Assembly: GCA_043778205.1 (NCBI GenBank)
Contig: JAYWGO010000034.1
Location: 1 to 64,000, forward strand
Source: JAAFIP01 sp043778205
Lineage (GTDB): Bacteria; Pseudomonadota; Gammaproteobacteria; Burkholderiales; Burkholderiaceae_C
DNA: 64,000 nt
Reading direction: 5' to 3'
The translations under genes were made by a program, and so were the position numbers. Below the pieces are notes generated by a model. That model was given only the letters and a program-made list of their open reading frames with translations, was not told where the DNA came from and did no database searches. Of the stretch, positions 7,775-16,738 are shown piece by piece (position 1 is the stretch's first letter; every line of letters starts with the position of its first letter).

Positions 7775-9106
7775 TTAAGGCAAGGCAGCGCGTGCGATGT
7801 GTTGAAAGCTGCGGCTAATGGCTTTATCACTGCCAACACGCGCCCAAAATTCACGCGCCAGCGTTTGCGCCTGAGGCCATACTGTAAGCACATCGGCTTT
7901 GGGCAGCACGCTGGGCACTTGCACGGGCCGCAGGCCTTGCGCGCTGGGTGCAAAACGCATGGGCAGCATGTCATAGCAGGGGGCGAGCCTGAACTGCTTG
8001 CTGGCGGGGCCATCATGCAAAAGCGCTAAATTACCAAAATGCATATCGGTGTTATGAATCAGCAGCCCGAACGCATACAGCAAGCTAATGCGTTGCACAT
8101 CACGCTCGCCCAGCATGCGCAGGCGCTGCAACTGTTGGGCGGTCTGCACCCAGTTTTGTCTTTGGCCAATAAACACATCGTCGATGGCACCTAAGCTGAC
8201 CACACCGCAGCGCCCGCGCGGGCCTATGCGGTCAAAACGCTGCACCTCAAGGTAGGTGCGATCAGTATCAATAATCTGCGCACGGGCTGCTTGAACGCCC
8301 GTCGCAGCGCTGTTGTCATGCAGCACGCCCAGTGCATGGTATTCGCAGTGCAAGAGGTCACGCCAGCGCTGGGCCAACGGGTCTGCACCTAGCGGGCTGA
8401 ACTTCACAATCATGTGAGCTGCGCCATTGGGTGTATCCGCGTAGACCGTGAACTTAGTTTGCTCTCCACCTGCAGACGACATGCCGCGGTCTTGGCGGTC
8501 TTTGAGCAAGGCCAGTTGCGTATAGGCATTGGCTTTGCGCCGCGGGCTTACTGGCTCAGGCGTGCGCTGCAGCAAATAGTCCTCCAGCGCTGCACGCCCT
8601 AGCACCAGATCACCGGGTTCATCAGAACCTGCAACACTCAGTGCGTGCAACACATGGTTGTCACCCCAGTCCGCAATACTGGGCGGCAAGCCCAGCAGCG
8701 GAATACGCAAAGGAAACTGCCTGCCTATAAAGCCCTGCGGGCGCATGTCGGTGATAAACCATGGCAAGCCATCGAATATTTCAACCTGCCGCTGGGCAAC
8801 CCAGGCAGTGCGAGACCCGCCCAGCATGCCAATAGTGTGCAGCTGGCCACAGGCCACCGGCGCTCCTGCAGCATCAATCTGGGTAATAGCTAAAGGTTGC
8901 TCTACGCGCACTGGCCGCGCACGTGCATAGCGCGTAAGTTGCGCGCGACCCAATGTAGTTACATCCCCGCCAGCCAAACGCACCCAACGCGACAAGCTTG
9001 GCTGGCTACAACCCAAACGCTGCATTAACTGCGCAGCACTTAGAGCCTCATCACCCAAAGCGGCAACCAAGGCATCAGGGCTTGTCACGGCAGAGGTTTT
9101 TGGCAT
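7775..9106 (-). CDS. yjjJ: HipA-family kinase-like protein YjjJ
   Basis: At 443 residues this matches E. coli YjjJ in length and layout. An N-terminal winged-helix-like segment (AAQLMQRLGCSQPSLSRW, residues 20-37) is fused to a HipA-type kinase fold. The kinase part shows a catalytic-loop equivalent LLIHNTDMHFGN near 356 and a metal-binding segment LAPCYDMLPM. Unlike hipBA systems there is no separate HipB gene; the fused DNA-binding domain may do that job. Imperfect palindromic and directly repeated AT-rich sequences immediately upstream are candidate autoregulatory sites. By analogy it may phosphorylate a tRNA synthetase or translation factor, but the target is not established here. Confidence 0.85.
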   Translation of the reverse strand: MPKTSAVTSPDALVAALGDEALSAAQLMQRLGCSQPSLSRWVRLAGGDVTTLGRAQLTRYARARPVRVEQPLAITQIDAAGAPVACGQLHTIGMLGGSRTAWVAQRQVEIFDGLPWFITDMRPQGFIGRQFPLRIPLLGLPPSIADWGDNHVLHALSVAGSDEPGDLVLGRAALEDYLLQRTPEPVSPRRKANAYTQLALLKDRQDRGMSSAGGEQTKFTVYADTPNGAAHMIVKFSPLGADPLAQRWRDLLHCEYHALGVLHDNSAATGVQAARAQIIDTDRTYLEVQRFDRIGPRGRCGVVSLGAIDDVFIGQRQNWVQTAQQLQRLRMLGERDVQRISLLYAFGLLIHNTDMHFGNLALLHDGPASKQFRLAPCYDMLPMRFAPSAQGLRPVQVPSVLPKADVLTVWPQAQTLAREFWARVGSDKAISRSFQHIARAALP

Positions 9107-9118
9107 TAAATTGTAGCG

Positions 9119-9216
9119 ATAAATGAATAGATTATAGAGTATTTATTTTCACTTGTAAAAATGCCTATTTTTTCTATAAATAAGGGGATTTATGAATAGA
9201 TTTAAAAATACTTATT
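9119..9216. promoter_or_regulatory. Direct repeats with dyad symmetry upstream of yjjJ (candidate operators)
   Basis: Two 29-bp units at 9119-9147 and 9188-9216 match at about 22 of 29 positions around TATGAATAGATT/AATGAATAGATT. The first is also an imperfect palindrome, with ATAAAT and ATTTAT ends. They occupy the AT-rich gap before the yjjJ start and suit binding by its own winged-helix domain. Binding is inferred, not shown. Confidence 0.4.
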
Positions 9217-9232
9217 ACACCACTGTCACCCA

Positions 9233-10210
9233 TCACATCAGCAAATGCTCGCCCGCATTGTCGCCGCCCAAAATCACGTAGTTCACTTTGCGAATGTCCA
9301 TCAGCTTGGTGCCGCCTGCGTAGCTGATTGAGCTTTGTACGTCTTGCTCCATCTCTACCAGCGTGTTGGCCAGTTTGCCTTTGATGGGTTCTAAGATGCG
9401 TTTGCCTTCGACGTGTTTGTATTCGCCTTTGTTAAAGTCGCTGGCGCTGCCGTAGTATTCTTTGAACAGTTTGCCGTCCACCTCTACCGTTTTGCCGGGA
9501 GACTCTTCATGCCCCGCCAGCATCGAGCCGATCATCACCATAGTGGCACCAAAGCGGATGCTTTTTGCAATATCCCCATGCTCACGGATGCCGCCGTCGG
9601 CAATGATGGGCTTGGTGGCTACACGGGCGCACCACTTAAGCGCGCTAAGCTGCCAGCCACCCGTACCAAAACCGGTTTTAAGCTTGGTAATGCAAACTTT
9701 GCCAGGGCCTACGCCTACTTTGGTAGCATCTGCGCCCCAATTTTCCAGGTCAATAATCGCCTCGGGCGTGGCCACGTTGCCGGCAATGATGAACGCAGCA
9801 GGCAATTTTTGCTTTAAGCAGGCGATCATTTTTTGCACACTGTCGGCATGGCCGTGGGCAATGTCGATGGTGATGTAGTCAGGGCACAGACCTAGTGCTA
9901 CCAGCTGGTCTACGGTTGCGTAGTCGGGCTGCTTCACGCCCAGCGAGATGCTGGCAAACAGCCCTTGCTTGGCCATGTCTTTAACAAACTGCACGTTGTC
10001 CAAGTCAAACCGGTGCATCACATAAAAGTAGCCATTTTTCGCCATCCACGCGCAGGTGGCTTCATCGACCACGGTCTTCATGTTGGCTGGCACCACGGGA
10101 ATGCGAAAACTGTGCTTGCCCAGCTGCACGCTGGCATCGCACTCGCTGCGCGACTCTACACGGCACTTGCGCGGCAACAACAGCACATTGTCGTAGTCAA
10201 AAATTTCCAT
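9233..10210 (-). CDS. guaC: GMP reductase
   Basis: Converts GMP to IMP with NADPH, returning guanine nucleotides to the purine pool. The 325-residue protein has the IMPDH/GMPR TIM barrel. The thioimidate cysteine loop GVGPGKVCITKLKTG lies around residue 170, the phosphate-binding loop is IADGGIREHGDIAKS, and MIGSMLAGHEESPG follows. Length and the absence of CBS domains separate it from IMP dehydrogenase; the sequence resembles the Bacillus-type GuaC. It follows argG by 42 bp on the same strand, so the two may be co-transcribed with ppnP. The ATG at 10210 opens the conserved MEIFDYDNVLL start. Confidence 0.93.
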   Translation of the reverse strand: MEIFDYDNVLLLPRKCRVESRSECDASVQLGKHSFRIPVVPANMKTVVDEATCAWMAKNGYFYVMHRFDLDNVQFVKDMAKQGLFASISLGVKQPDYATVDQLVALGLCPDYITIDIAHGHADSVQKMIACLKQKLPAAFIIAGNVATPEAIIDLENWGADATKVGVGPGKVCITKLKTGFGTGGWQLSALKWCARVATKPIIADGGIREHGDIAKSIRFGATMVMIGSMLAGHEESPGKTVEVDGKLFKEYYGSASDFNKGEYKHVEGKRILEPIKGKLANTLVEMEQDVQSSISYAGGTKLMDIRKVNYVILGGDNAGEHLLM

Positions 10211-10252
10211 AGTGAAGTACCTTCTTCAATTATTCTGCGGCGATATGAGCGG

Positions 10253-11581
10253 CTAGTTACCCAGCTTAGGCATGGCGTTGCCGCTGCCCACGGCCAACAA
10301 CCCGGCCTTGGTGTAAATGTCCAGCTTATCGCGGGTGTCCACAATGTCCAAGTTGCGCATGGTGAGCTGGCCAATGCGGTCGGCTGGTGAAAACGGTGCG
10401 TCTTCTACTTTCTCCATCGACAGGCGCTCAGGCTTGTAGGTGAGGTTCTGGCTCTCGGTGTTAAGCAGGCTGTAGTCGTTACCACGGCGCAGCTCAATGG
10501 TCACCTCGCCGGTGACAGCGCGCGCTATCCAGCGCTGGGCGCTCTCGCGCAGCATGATGGCCTGCGGGTCAAACCAACGGCCTTGGTACAGCAAGCGGCC
10601 CAGTTTGAGGCCGTTCATGCGGTACTGTTCGATGGTGTCTTCATTGTGAATGCCTGTGACCAGGCGCTCGTAGGCGATGAACAGCAGGGCCAAGCCAGGC
10701 GCTTCGTAAATGCCGCGGCTCTTGGCCTCAATGATGCGGTTTTCGATTTGGTCGCTCATGCCCAGGCCGTGGCGACCACCGATGCGGTTGGCTTCCAAAA
10801 TCAGCTCGACCAGGCTGTCAAAACGCTTGCCGTTCAATGCTACGGGCAGGCCTTCCTCAAAGCGCACACTCACGGTCTCGGCTTTCACCACCACGTCGTC
10901 TTTCCAAAACGCCACGCCCATGATGGGGTTGACGATCTTGATACCGCTGTTTAAAAACTCCAGGTCTTTCGCCTCGTGGGTGGCTCCCAGCATATTGCTG
11001 TCGGTGCTATAGGCTTTCTCGGCACTCATTTTGTAGCCAAAGCCTTCGGCGGTCATGAAAGCGCTCATCTCAGCGCGGCCACCCAGCTCGTCGATGAACA
11101 ATTGGTCCAGCCAAGGTTTGTAGATTTTCAAATCGGGGTTGGTCAACAAGCCGTAGCGGTAAAAGCGCTCAATGTCATTGCCTTTGAAGGTGCTGCCGTC
11201 ACCCCAAATATTGACCTTGTCTTCTTTCATGGCCGACACCAGCATGGTGCCCGTGACCGCGCGGCCCAGTGGCGTGGTGTTGAAGTAGGTAACCCCAGCG
11301 GTGCTGACGTGGAAAGCACCGGCTTGCAAGGCGGCGATGCCCTCGGCGGCCAGCTGGGCGCGGCAGTCGATCAAGCAGGCTTTTTCTGCGCCGTATTCCA
11401 TCGCTTTGCGCGGAATTTCGCCATAGTCGGGCTCGTCGGGCTGGCCTAGGTTAGCGGTGTAGGCATAGGGCACAGCGCCTTTGTTTTTCATCCAGCGCAG
11501 GGCCGCGCTGGTGTCTAGGCCACCAGAGAAGGCGATGCCTACTTTTTGGCCGACGGGTAGATTTTGCAGAATGGTAGCCAT
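10253..11581 (-). CDS. argG: Argininosuccinate synthase
   Basis: Catalyses the ATP-dependent joining of citrulline and aspartate, the penultimate step of arginine synthesis, in the cytoplasm. The 442-residue length and sequence follow the E. coli-type ArgG subfamily. The ATP pyrophosphatase loop is AFSGGLDTSAALRW (residues 17-30), followed by YTANLGQPDEPDY, and GRKxN-like substrate regions include MSAFMTAEGFGYKMS and SDQIENRIIE. It lies 18 bp behind ppnP and 42 bp ahead of guaC, all on the minus strand. Co-transcription of arginine and purine-salvage genes is inferred from spacing only. Confidence 0.95.
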   Translation of the reverse strand: MATILQNLPVGQKVGIAFSGGLDTSAALRWMKNKGAVPYAYTANLGQPDEPDYGEIPRKAMEYGAEKACLIDCRAQLAAEGIAALQAGAFHVSTAGVTYFNTTPLGRAVTGTMLVSAMKEDKVNIWGDGSTFKGNDIERFYRYGLLTNPDLKIYKPWLDQLFIDELGGRAEMSAFMTAEGFGYKMSAEKAYSTDSNMLGATHEAKDLEFLNSGIKIVNPIMGVAFWKDDVVVKAETVSVRFEEGLPVALNGKRFDSLVELILEANRIGGRHGLGMSDQIENRIIEAKSRGIYEAPGLALLFIAYERLVTGIHNEDTIEQYRMNGLKLGRLLYQGRWFDPQAIMLRESAQRWIARAVTGEVTIELRRGNDYSLLNTESQNLTYKPERLSMEKVEDAPFSPADRIGQLTMRNLDIVDTRDKLDIYTKAGLLAVGSGNAMPKLGN

Positions 11582-11599
11582 AGCGGTAGTTTTATTAAA

Positions 11600-11917
11600 T
11601 TATGCGTAGTGGCAAATGTAGTGGTAGGCCTGGGCCACTTTGATGTCAAACTTAGAATTAGCAGGTACATGAAACTGCTCGCCCGCTTGGCTGGTGAGCC
11701 ATGCACCGCTGCCTGCCAGCTTGTACTCGCACGCGCCCGCCACGCATTCCATAATCTCGGCGGCGCCGGTGCCAAAAGTAAGCTGGCTGGGCAGCACCAC
11801 ACCCACTGATTTTTTGGTGCCATCGGCCAGCGTAAAGCTGTGGCTGACGCATTTGCCATCAAAGTACACATTGGCAGCGGTGGTAAGGGTAACGTTAGGG
11901 ATGGAGCTGGTGGTCAT
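11600..11917 (-). CDS. ppnP: Pyrimidine/purine nucleoside phosphorylase (DUF1255)
   Basis: A 105-residue single-domain cupin of the PpnP (YaiE) family, which phosphorolyses several nucleosides to free base and ribose-1-phosphate. The conserved N-terminal strand NVYFDGKCVSHSFTLADG, then GVVLPSQLTFGTGAAEIME and the terminal FDIKVAQAYHYICHYA match the family over its whole length. The ATG at 11917 is chosen; the reading frame stays open upstream, but that extension has no family character. The gene heads a ppnP-argG-guaC run, so nucleoside salvage and GMP-to-IMP conversion may be linked. Confidence 0.88.
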   Translation of the reverse strand: MTTSSIPNVTLTTAANVYFDGKCVSHSFTLADGTKKSVGVVLPSQLTFGTGAAEIMECVAGACEYKLAGSGAWLTSQAGEQFHVPANSKFDIKVAQAYHYICHYA

Positions 11918-12113
11918 AGGTGCTAGCGTAGAAGTCAAAGTAAATGTAAGTGCGTGCAAACCCTTGATTTTACGGTCTACACCGCAGGCTAAAAAAAAGA
12001 ACAACACTGGCGGGGTAAAAATCCAAGCCGAAAGCCGATAGTCTTTCGTAATACCGCCAGTTTTTGACAGCTTACTGCGGCTAATCTTGAATATTTTGCT
12101 ATATTGAGCTGCT

Positions 12114-12920
12114 ATGGGCACCATTCCTTCAACTGTTCGTACTGAAATTCTTAAGCGCATGCACGCTGCCCAGGCTGAGCATGGCGTGCACATTGTTCTA
12201 GCTGTTGAATCAGGAAGTCGTGCTTGGGGGTTTGAATCGCCCAACAGCGACTTTGATGCGCGTTTTATATATGCACATCCACAAGATTGGTACCTGTCGG
12301 TGGGTCTGGAAGATCAGCGCGACGTGATTGAATACCCGATTGTTGACGACATCGACCTTAACGGCTGGGATATTCGCAAAGCATTGCGTTTGTTTTGGAA
12401 ATCCAACCCTGCTTTCGTAGAATGGATTCAGTCACCTATCATCTACGCTGAAAGCGGCAGCTTTGCAGCGCGAGTACGCGAATTGCTTCCCACGGTCTAT
12501 TGTTGCGAGAGTGGCATCCACCACTACCGCAGCATGGCCAAGACTAACTTTCGTGGTTATTTGAAGGGCGATTTGGTACCGTTGAAGAAATACTTCTACG
12601 TGCTACGACCCTTGCTTTCAGTGCGCTGGCTACAGCGCTATGGGTTTGCCGCGCCGATTGAGTTTGAAAAACTGCTGCACTTGATTGAAGACAAACCCGA
12701 CCTTGTTGCAGATATTCATGCGCTGCTTGAGCGCAAGCGGGCGGCACCCGAAATGGGACTAGAGCCCCCTGTGAGAAGCATTAACGCATTCATAGAAACA
12801 GAACTAGAACGCCTCGAGTCTTTCACACCGCCCTCGCCACAGCGCGGAGAAATCATTTCTAAACTCAACGACGTTTTCCATCATAGTTTGCGTGAAACTA
12901 GGAACGATCTAGCGCGGTAA
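12114..12920 (+). CDS. Nucleotidyltransferase-fold protein (RlaP/YcgL-like)
   Basis: A 268-residue protein with a polymerase-beta-type nucleotidyltransferase core. The glycine-serine motif VESGSRAWGFESP is at residues 28-40, and the metal-binding pair is NSDFDARFIY at 41-50. The segment GWDIRKALRLFWKSNPAFVEW is characteristic of the DUF/PF10127 family, whose members occur beside RNA ligases or alone. The substrate is not known and no ligase gene is present. A possible -35 box TTGACA at 12064-12069 precedes a weak AT-rich -10. It converges with an acyl-CoA ligase gene, with repeat copy D between them. Confidence 0.75.
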   Translation: MGTIPSTVRTEILKRMHAAQAEHGVHIVLAVESGSRAWGFESPNSDFDARFIYAHPQDWYLSVGLEDQRDVIEYPIVDDIDLNGWDIRKALRLFWKSNPAFVEWIQSPIIYAESGSFAARVRELLPTVYCCESGIHHYRSMAKTNFRGYLKGDLVPLKKYFYVLRPLLSVRWLQRYGFAAPIEFEKLLHLIEDKPDLVADIHALLERKRAAPEMGLEPPVRSINAFIETELERLESFTPPSPQRGEIISKLNDVFHHSLRETRNDLAR

Positions 12921-12930
12921 TGTATCAGGG

Positions 12931-12986
12931 TTCTTAAAGATAGCGCCCAAGGAAATGGTGCACAGGCAGCTATTTATTTTGTAGCT
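12931..12986 (+). repeat. Dispersed repeat, copy D
   Basis: Lies between convergent genes and runs over the last codons and stop of the minus-strand acyl-CoA ligase (stop at 12970-12972). The hairpin has one mismatch (GGTGC against GCAGC). The repeat thus supplies the end of that reading frame. Confidence 0.8.
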
Positions 12987-14691
12987 CTTGCAATGCACGC
13001 CACATCACTTTACCGCTACCGCTCTTGGGCAAAGCGGTGACAAACTGCACGCTGCGCGGGGCTTTGTACACGGCCATGGTGTCGCGGCACCACTGCAGTA
13101 TGTCTGCCTCTGTGGTGTCTAGATGGGTGCTGCGCAGCACCACGATGGCTTTGACGGTTTCGCCCCGGTAGTCGTCTAGGGCGCTGATAATGCAGGCCTC
13201 GGCAATGGCGGGGTGCTTGAACATCAGCGCCTCTACCTCAGCAGGCCACACTTTAAAGCCGCTGGCATTGATCATGCGTTTGAGGCGGTCGGTTAAAAAG
13301 TAATAGCCATCTTCGTCTACACGGCCCAGGTCGCCGCTGCGGAAAAACTTAACACCGTCCAGCGTGATAAACGCCTTGGCAGTGGCTTCGGGGTTCTTCC
13401 AGTAGCCTTGGAAGTTCATTGGCCCGTGCATGATGATTTCGCCTTGCTCGCCCACTGGCATGGTTTGCAAGGTGTCGGGGTCAATCACACGCGCTTGCGC
13501 GCTCACGAAAGGTATGCCTAAGCACTGCTGCTTGGTGGCATCAGGCGGGTTGCTGTGGCTGGGTGCGGCGGTCTCGGTCAGGCCATAGCCTTCGGCATAG
13601 CGCAAGCCATACTGCTCCCACAAGCGCTGGGCCACAGCCTGCGGCATGGCCGCACCGCCGCCGCCAATGTAGACCAGGCTGCGCAGGTCGTATTGGTCGA
13701 ACGAGGGAGAGGCCAGCAGGTCGATCACCATAGTGGGAATGTTCGTCCAGTGGCTAACTTTGTGGCGCGATATCAAGCGCCCGGCCAGGTCGCGGTCCCA
13801 GCGCGGCATGATGACCAGTGTGGCACCGCTGAAAATACAGGCCTGCATCACGCTGACCATGCCAGTGATGTGAAACATAGGCACCGCGCACAGCATGGTG
13901 TTGGCTGCCGAGCCGCCGCCCCACAAACCGCTGGCCACTGCGTTGTGCATGATGGAGCCGTGCGTGTGCATACAGCCCTTGGGCAGGCCGGTAGTGCCAC
14001 TGGTGTAGGGCAACACAGCCAAGTCGTGCGAGGTAGCCACTACGGGCGGCAGCGGCGCAACAGCCTCGCCTGTAACTTGCTCTTTGCCCTGCTCAGCAGT
14101 GGCCATCAGTGCAGCCCAAGCATGGCAGGCCCCGCCGGTCAAACCCGGCTCGCTGTGGCGCGCCAGCAGCCAGTCGCGCCACGCCGGCGGCATATCGTCA
14201 GCCGCTTTGTCACCCAAGGCATCGGCAAAATGCGTGATCAGCAAGTGCTTTAGCCCCAGCGCAGGTGCTAGCGCGTTGGACGCTGTGGCCCATTCATGGC
14301 CCAGGTCTGCGGTGGTAATGGCCACCTGCGTGTCGGGGTCGGTAATGTAATGTTTAAGCTCTTCGGCCTTGTTCATCGGGTTGACTGGTACCACCACTGC
14401 GTCCAGTCGCAGCACCGCAAAGTGGCTTACCACCAGCTGCGGGCAGTTTTGCATGCACACCACCACCCTGTCGCCTTTTTTAACACCCAGCCCAAGCAAA
14501 ACCTGGGCTAGCAGCTGTGCTTTTGATAGCAATTCTGCGTAGGACAATTGCGTGTCAAAAAACGCCAGCGCCGTTTTATCGGGATACCGCAGTGCACTGA
14601 CCGCCAAGTTGTTCCACAGCGAGCCGGCAGGCGGCGTGATGCTGCGGGGCAAGCGCTGGGGCCAAAATTTGGTGTGTGCGTTGTCTTGCAA
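12970..14691 (-). CDS. Long-chain fatty acid--CoA ligase-like AMP-binding protein
   Basis: A 573-residue adenylate-forming enzyme expected to produce acyl-CoA from a fatty acid, ATP and CoA. The A3 loop PYTSGTTGLPKGC is near residue 240, the A5 region EGYGLTETAAPSHSNP near 370, the A8 hinge FRSGDLGRVDEDGYYFLTDR near 460, and the A10 catalytic lysine in PKSGSGKVMWRAL near the end. The last residues (LQNK) and stop are encoded by a copy of the dispersed repeat, so the C-terminus may differ slightly from homologues. It is a separate gene from the ligase at the left of the window, with a different architecture in the A5 region. Chain-length preference is not visible. Confidence 0.85.
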   Translation of the reverse strand: MQDNAHTKFWPQRLPRSITPPAGSLWNNLAVSALRYPDKTALAFFDTQLSYAELLSKAQLLAQVLLGLGVKKGDRVVVCMQNCPQLVVSHFAVLRLDAVVVPVNPMNKAEELKHYITDPDTQVAITTADLGHEWATASNALAPALGLKHLLITHFADALGDKAADDMPPAWRDWLLARHSEPGLTGGACHAWAALMATAEQGKEQVTGEAVAPLPPVVATSHDLAVLPYTSGTTGLPKGCMHTHGSIMHNAVASGLWGGGSAANTMLCAVPMFHITGMVSVMQACIFSGATLVIMPRWDRDLAGRLISRHKVSHWTNIPTMVIDLLASPSFDQYDLRSLVYIGGGGAAMPQAVAQRLWEQYGLRYAEGYGLTETAAPSHSNPPDATKQQCLGIPFVSAQARVIDPDTLQTMPVGEQGEIIMHGPMNFQGYWKNPEATAKAFITLDGVKFFRSGDLGRVDEDGYYFLTDRLKRMINASGFKVWPAEVEALMFKHPAIAEACIISALDDYRGETVKAIVVLRSTHLDTTEADILQWCRDTMAVYKAPRSVQFVTALPKSGSGKVMWRALQELQNK

Positions 14692-14790
14692 AACAGTCTC
14701 CCTAAATTAAAGCTGCTTACCAAGGACAAGTCCTAGGTAGGCAGTAGATTATTGCTGGTTATCATGCCTGACTACTTCCAAAGCAAATTT

Positions 14791-15768
14791 ATGAAAACCC
14801 TCAAATCTCTGCTTACACTGTCGCTAATTGGACTGGGCTTGGCACAACCTGTCGCAGCCCAAGCCACCTTCCCCAGCAAGCCTATTCGCATTGTGGTGGG
14901 GTTCCCCGCCGGTGGCCCGCTAGACCAGCACGCACGGCTGCTTACCGATAAGTTGCAAGGTATCTTGGGCCAACCCGTAACGGTAGACTACAAGGCCGGC
15001 GCAGGCGGCATTGTGGGGGCCCAAGACGTGATGAAAGCTGCCCCCGACGGCCACACCTTGATGTTGGCCAACACCGGCGTGATGGTCATTAACCCTGGTC
15101 TGTACAGCAAGCTGCCCTACAACACTTTGAAGGATTTTGTGCCTATTGCCCGCACCGCCATGCAGCCGCTGGCTTTGCTGGTCACCAACAGTGTGGCGGC
15201 CAAAACTTTGCCCGAGTTTGTCAGCTACGCCCGCGCTAATCCTGGAAAAGTGAACTATGGGTCGGCAGGCAACGGCGGCATCAGCCACTTGGTGCCTGAA
15301 ATGTTCAAAACCGCTACCGGTGTGTTTATGGTGCACATTCCCTACCGGGGCAGCGCCCCGGCTTTTACCGACCTGATCGGTGGGCAAGTGCAGTTTATGG
15401 CCGAGAGCATTCCCCAGGCTGCCCAGTACCACAAACAAGGCAAAGTGCGCGCCCTGGCCGTAACCAGCCGTGAGCGCAACAGTGCCTTGCCTGACGTGCC
15501 CACCGTGATGGAGACCAAAATAGCCAAAGATTTTGACGTGGTGGGGTTTTACGGCTTTTTGGCCCCGGCGGGCACACCCAAGCCGGTGGTAGACAAGCTC
15601 AGCGATGCCTTTAAGCAGGTGTTGGCCTTGCCCGATGTACGTAACCGCATGGTCAGCCAAGGCGCAGATCCTGCGTTTTTGGGGGCCGACGAATTTGCCC
15701 AGTTTTTAACTTCTGAGATGCCCAGATGGGCGGTGGCAGTACAAAAATCGGGGGCGAAGTTAGATTAA
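14791..15768 (+). CDS. Bug-family (TctC-type) periplasmic solute receptor
   Basis: A 325-residue extracytoplasmic binding protein of the tripartite tricarboxylate transporter family, greatly expanded in Burkholderiales. The signal peptide starts MKTLKSLLTLSLIG and ends AQPVAAQA; the mature part opens FPSKPIRIVVGFPAGGPLDQ, a classic Bug opening. VDYKAGAGGIVGA and VHIPYRGSAPAFTDLIGG are further family signatures. The start at 14791 is chosen because upstream in-frame ATGs would spoil the signal peptide. No TctA or TctB membrane genes are adjacent, so it is an orphan receptor whose ligand (a carboxylate by family) cannot be named. Confidence 0.9.
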   Translation: MKTLKSLLTLSLIGLGLAQPVAAQATFPSKPIRIVVGFPAGGPLDQHARLLTDKLQGILGQPVTVDYKAGAGGIVGAQDVMKAAPDGHTLMLANTGVMVINPGLYSKLPYNTLKDFVPIARTAMQPLALLVTNSVAAKTLPEFVSYARANPGKVNYGSAGNGGISHLVPEMFKTATGVFMVHIPYRGSAPAFTDLIGGQVQFMAESIPQAAQYHKQGKVRALAVTSRERNSALPDVPTVMETKIAKDFDVVGFYGFLAPAGTPKPVVDKLSDAFKQVLALPDVRNRMVSQGADPAFLGADEFAQFLTSEMPRWAVAVQKSGAKLD

Positions 15769-15839
15769 GACTTGCCATGGCTTGGAACTGTTTGGCTGTT
15801 GCGCTGTCTTACTGGCTCTTTTAACTGTTTTTAAGCCCC

Positions 15840-16622
15840 ATGAGAATTCGTGTATTGCCAGCAGGCCTAACCCCAGCTGTATGCAGCGCAGTGCTGCTTA
15901 GCCTTGCTGCTTGCAGCACCACTCCCCCCAGCCAAGAGCCCGACCACACAGCCCAGGTACTGCAAACCGCCCGCAAAACGCTGCCCAGCATTGCGTGGGC
16001 CGATGGCCAAAACTGGCAACCCTACTTGCTGCCAGGTAAAAAAACCACCCAATTTAGCAAGGTCACCATGGACGGGCGCGATGCGGTGCTGGCAGTGGCC
16101 GACGCATCGGCCAGCTTGCTGCGCCACAACCTGAAGGTGCCAGCGCAAGCCCTTGAGCAAGTGCGCTTTTCGTGGAAAGTGCCCATGCTGATCGACTTGG
16201 CCGACATTGCCACCCGTGAAGGGGACGATTCGCCTGTGCGTGTAGTTTTAACGTTCGAGGGCGATCGCAGCAAGTTGTCCAGCAAATACGGCTTGCTGTC
16301 GGAGCTGTCCCGTGCAGTTACTGGCGAAGAGCTGCCCTACGCCACATTGGTCTACGCTTGGTGCAACCAACGGGTGGCAGGCAGTATCAGCCATAGCGCG
16401 CGTACTGACCGGGTACGTACCATCACGGTGGAATCAGGCCGTAAAAACCTAGGCCAATGGCTAGACTACGAGCGCGACATCAAAGCCGACTTTGCACGCG
16501 CCTTCGGCGAAGCCCCAGGTGCACTGGTAGGGGTGGCATTGATGACCGATGCAGACAATACCGCTAGTAAAACCAAGGCGTACTACGGGCCAGTATCTTT
16601 GGGCAACTCTTTGCTGCGCTAG
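15840..16622 (+). CDS. DUF3047 family lipoprotein
   Basis: A 260-residue predicted lipoprotein: a hydrophobic leader with lipobox LSLAAC around residue 25. The mature domain matches DUF3047 features, with FSWKVPMLID, GDDSPVRVVLTFEGD and the cysteine-bearing LVYAWCNQRV, then an acidic DYERDIKADFARAFG stretch and a closing ALMTDADNT. The function of the family is unknown. It follows the Bug receptor by about 70 bp on the same strand and ends in repeat copy E, where it meets the minus-strand hydrolase gene. Confidence 0.75.
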   Translation: MRIRVLPAGLTPAVCSAVLLSLAACSTTPPSQEPDHTAQVLQTARKTLPSIAWADGQNWQPYLLPGKKTTQFSKVTMDGRDAVLAVADASASLLRHNLKVPAQALEQVRFSWKVPMLIDLADIATREGDDSPVRVVLTFEGDRSKLSSKYGLLSELSRAVTGEELPYATLVYAWCNQRVAGSISHSARTDRVRTITVESGRKNLGQWLDYERDIKADFARAFGEAPGALVGVALMTDADNTASKTKAYYGPVSLGNSLLR

Positions 16623-16630
16623 GCCAATTT

Positions 16631-16695
16631 TTTAAGAGAAAAAGCCTTTACGCCCAAGGGAATAGTGCTCAAAAAGCTATTAAATATATAGCATA
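16631..16695 (+). repeat. Dispersed repeat, copy E
   Basis: Between convergent genes. The core CGCCCAAGGGAATAGTGCTC is diverged and the GCTGC hairpin is lost, but the GCTATTAAATATATAGC arm is kept as a near-perfect dyad. Confidence 0.7.
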
Positions 16696-16738
16696 TTGCG
16701 CTCAGTTGTAAGGGTGGCTGCGCAGAAAACAAAGCCTA

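Noticed and set aside
11918..12244. Upstream extension of the ppnP reading frame to 214 codons
   Set aside because: The added residues are unlike the family and run over the intergenic region and the start of the divergent nucleotidyltransferase gene; the family start fits ATG 11917.
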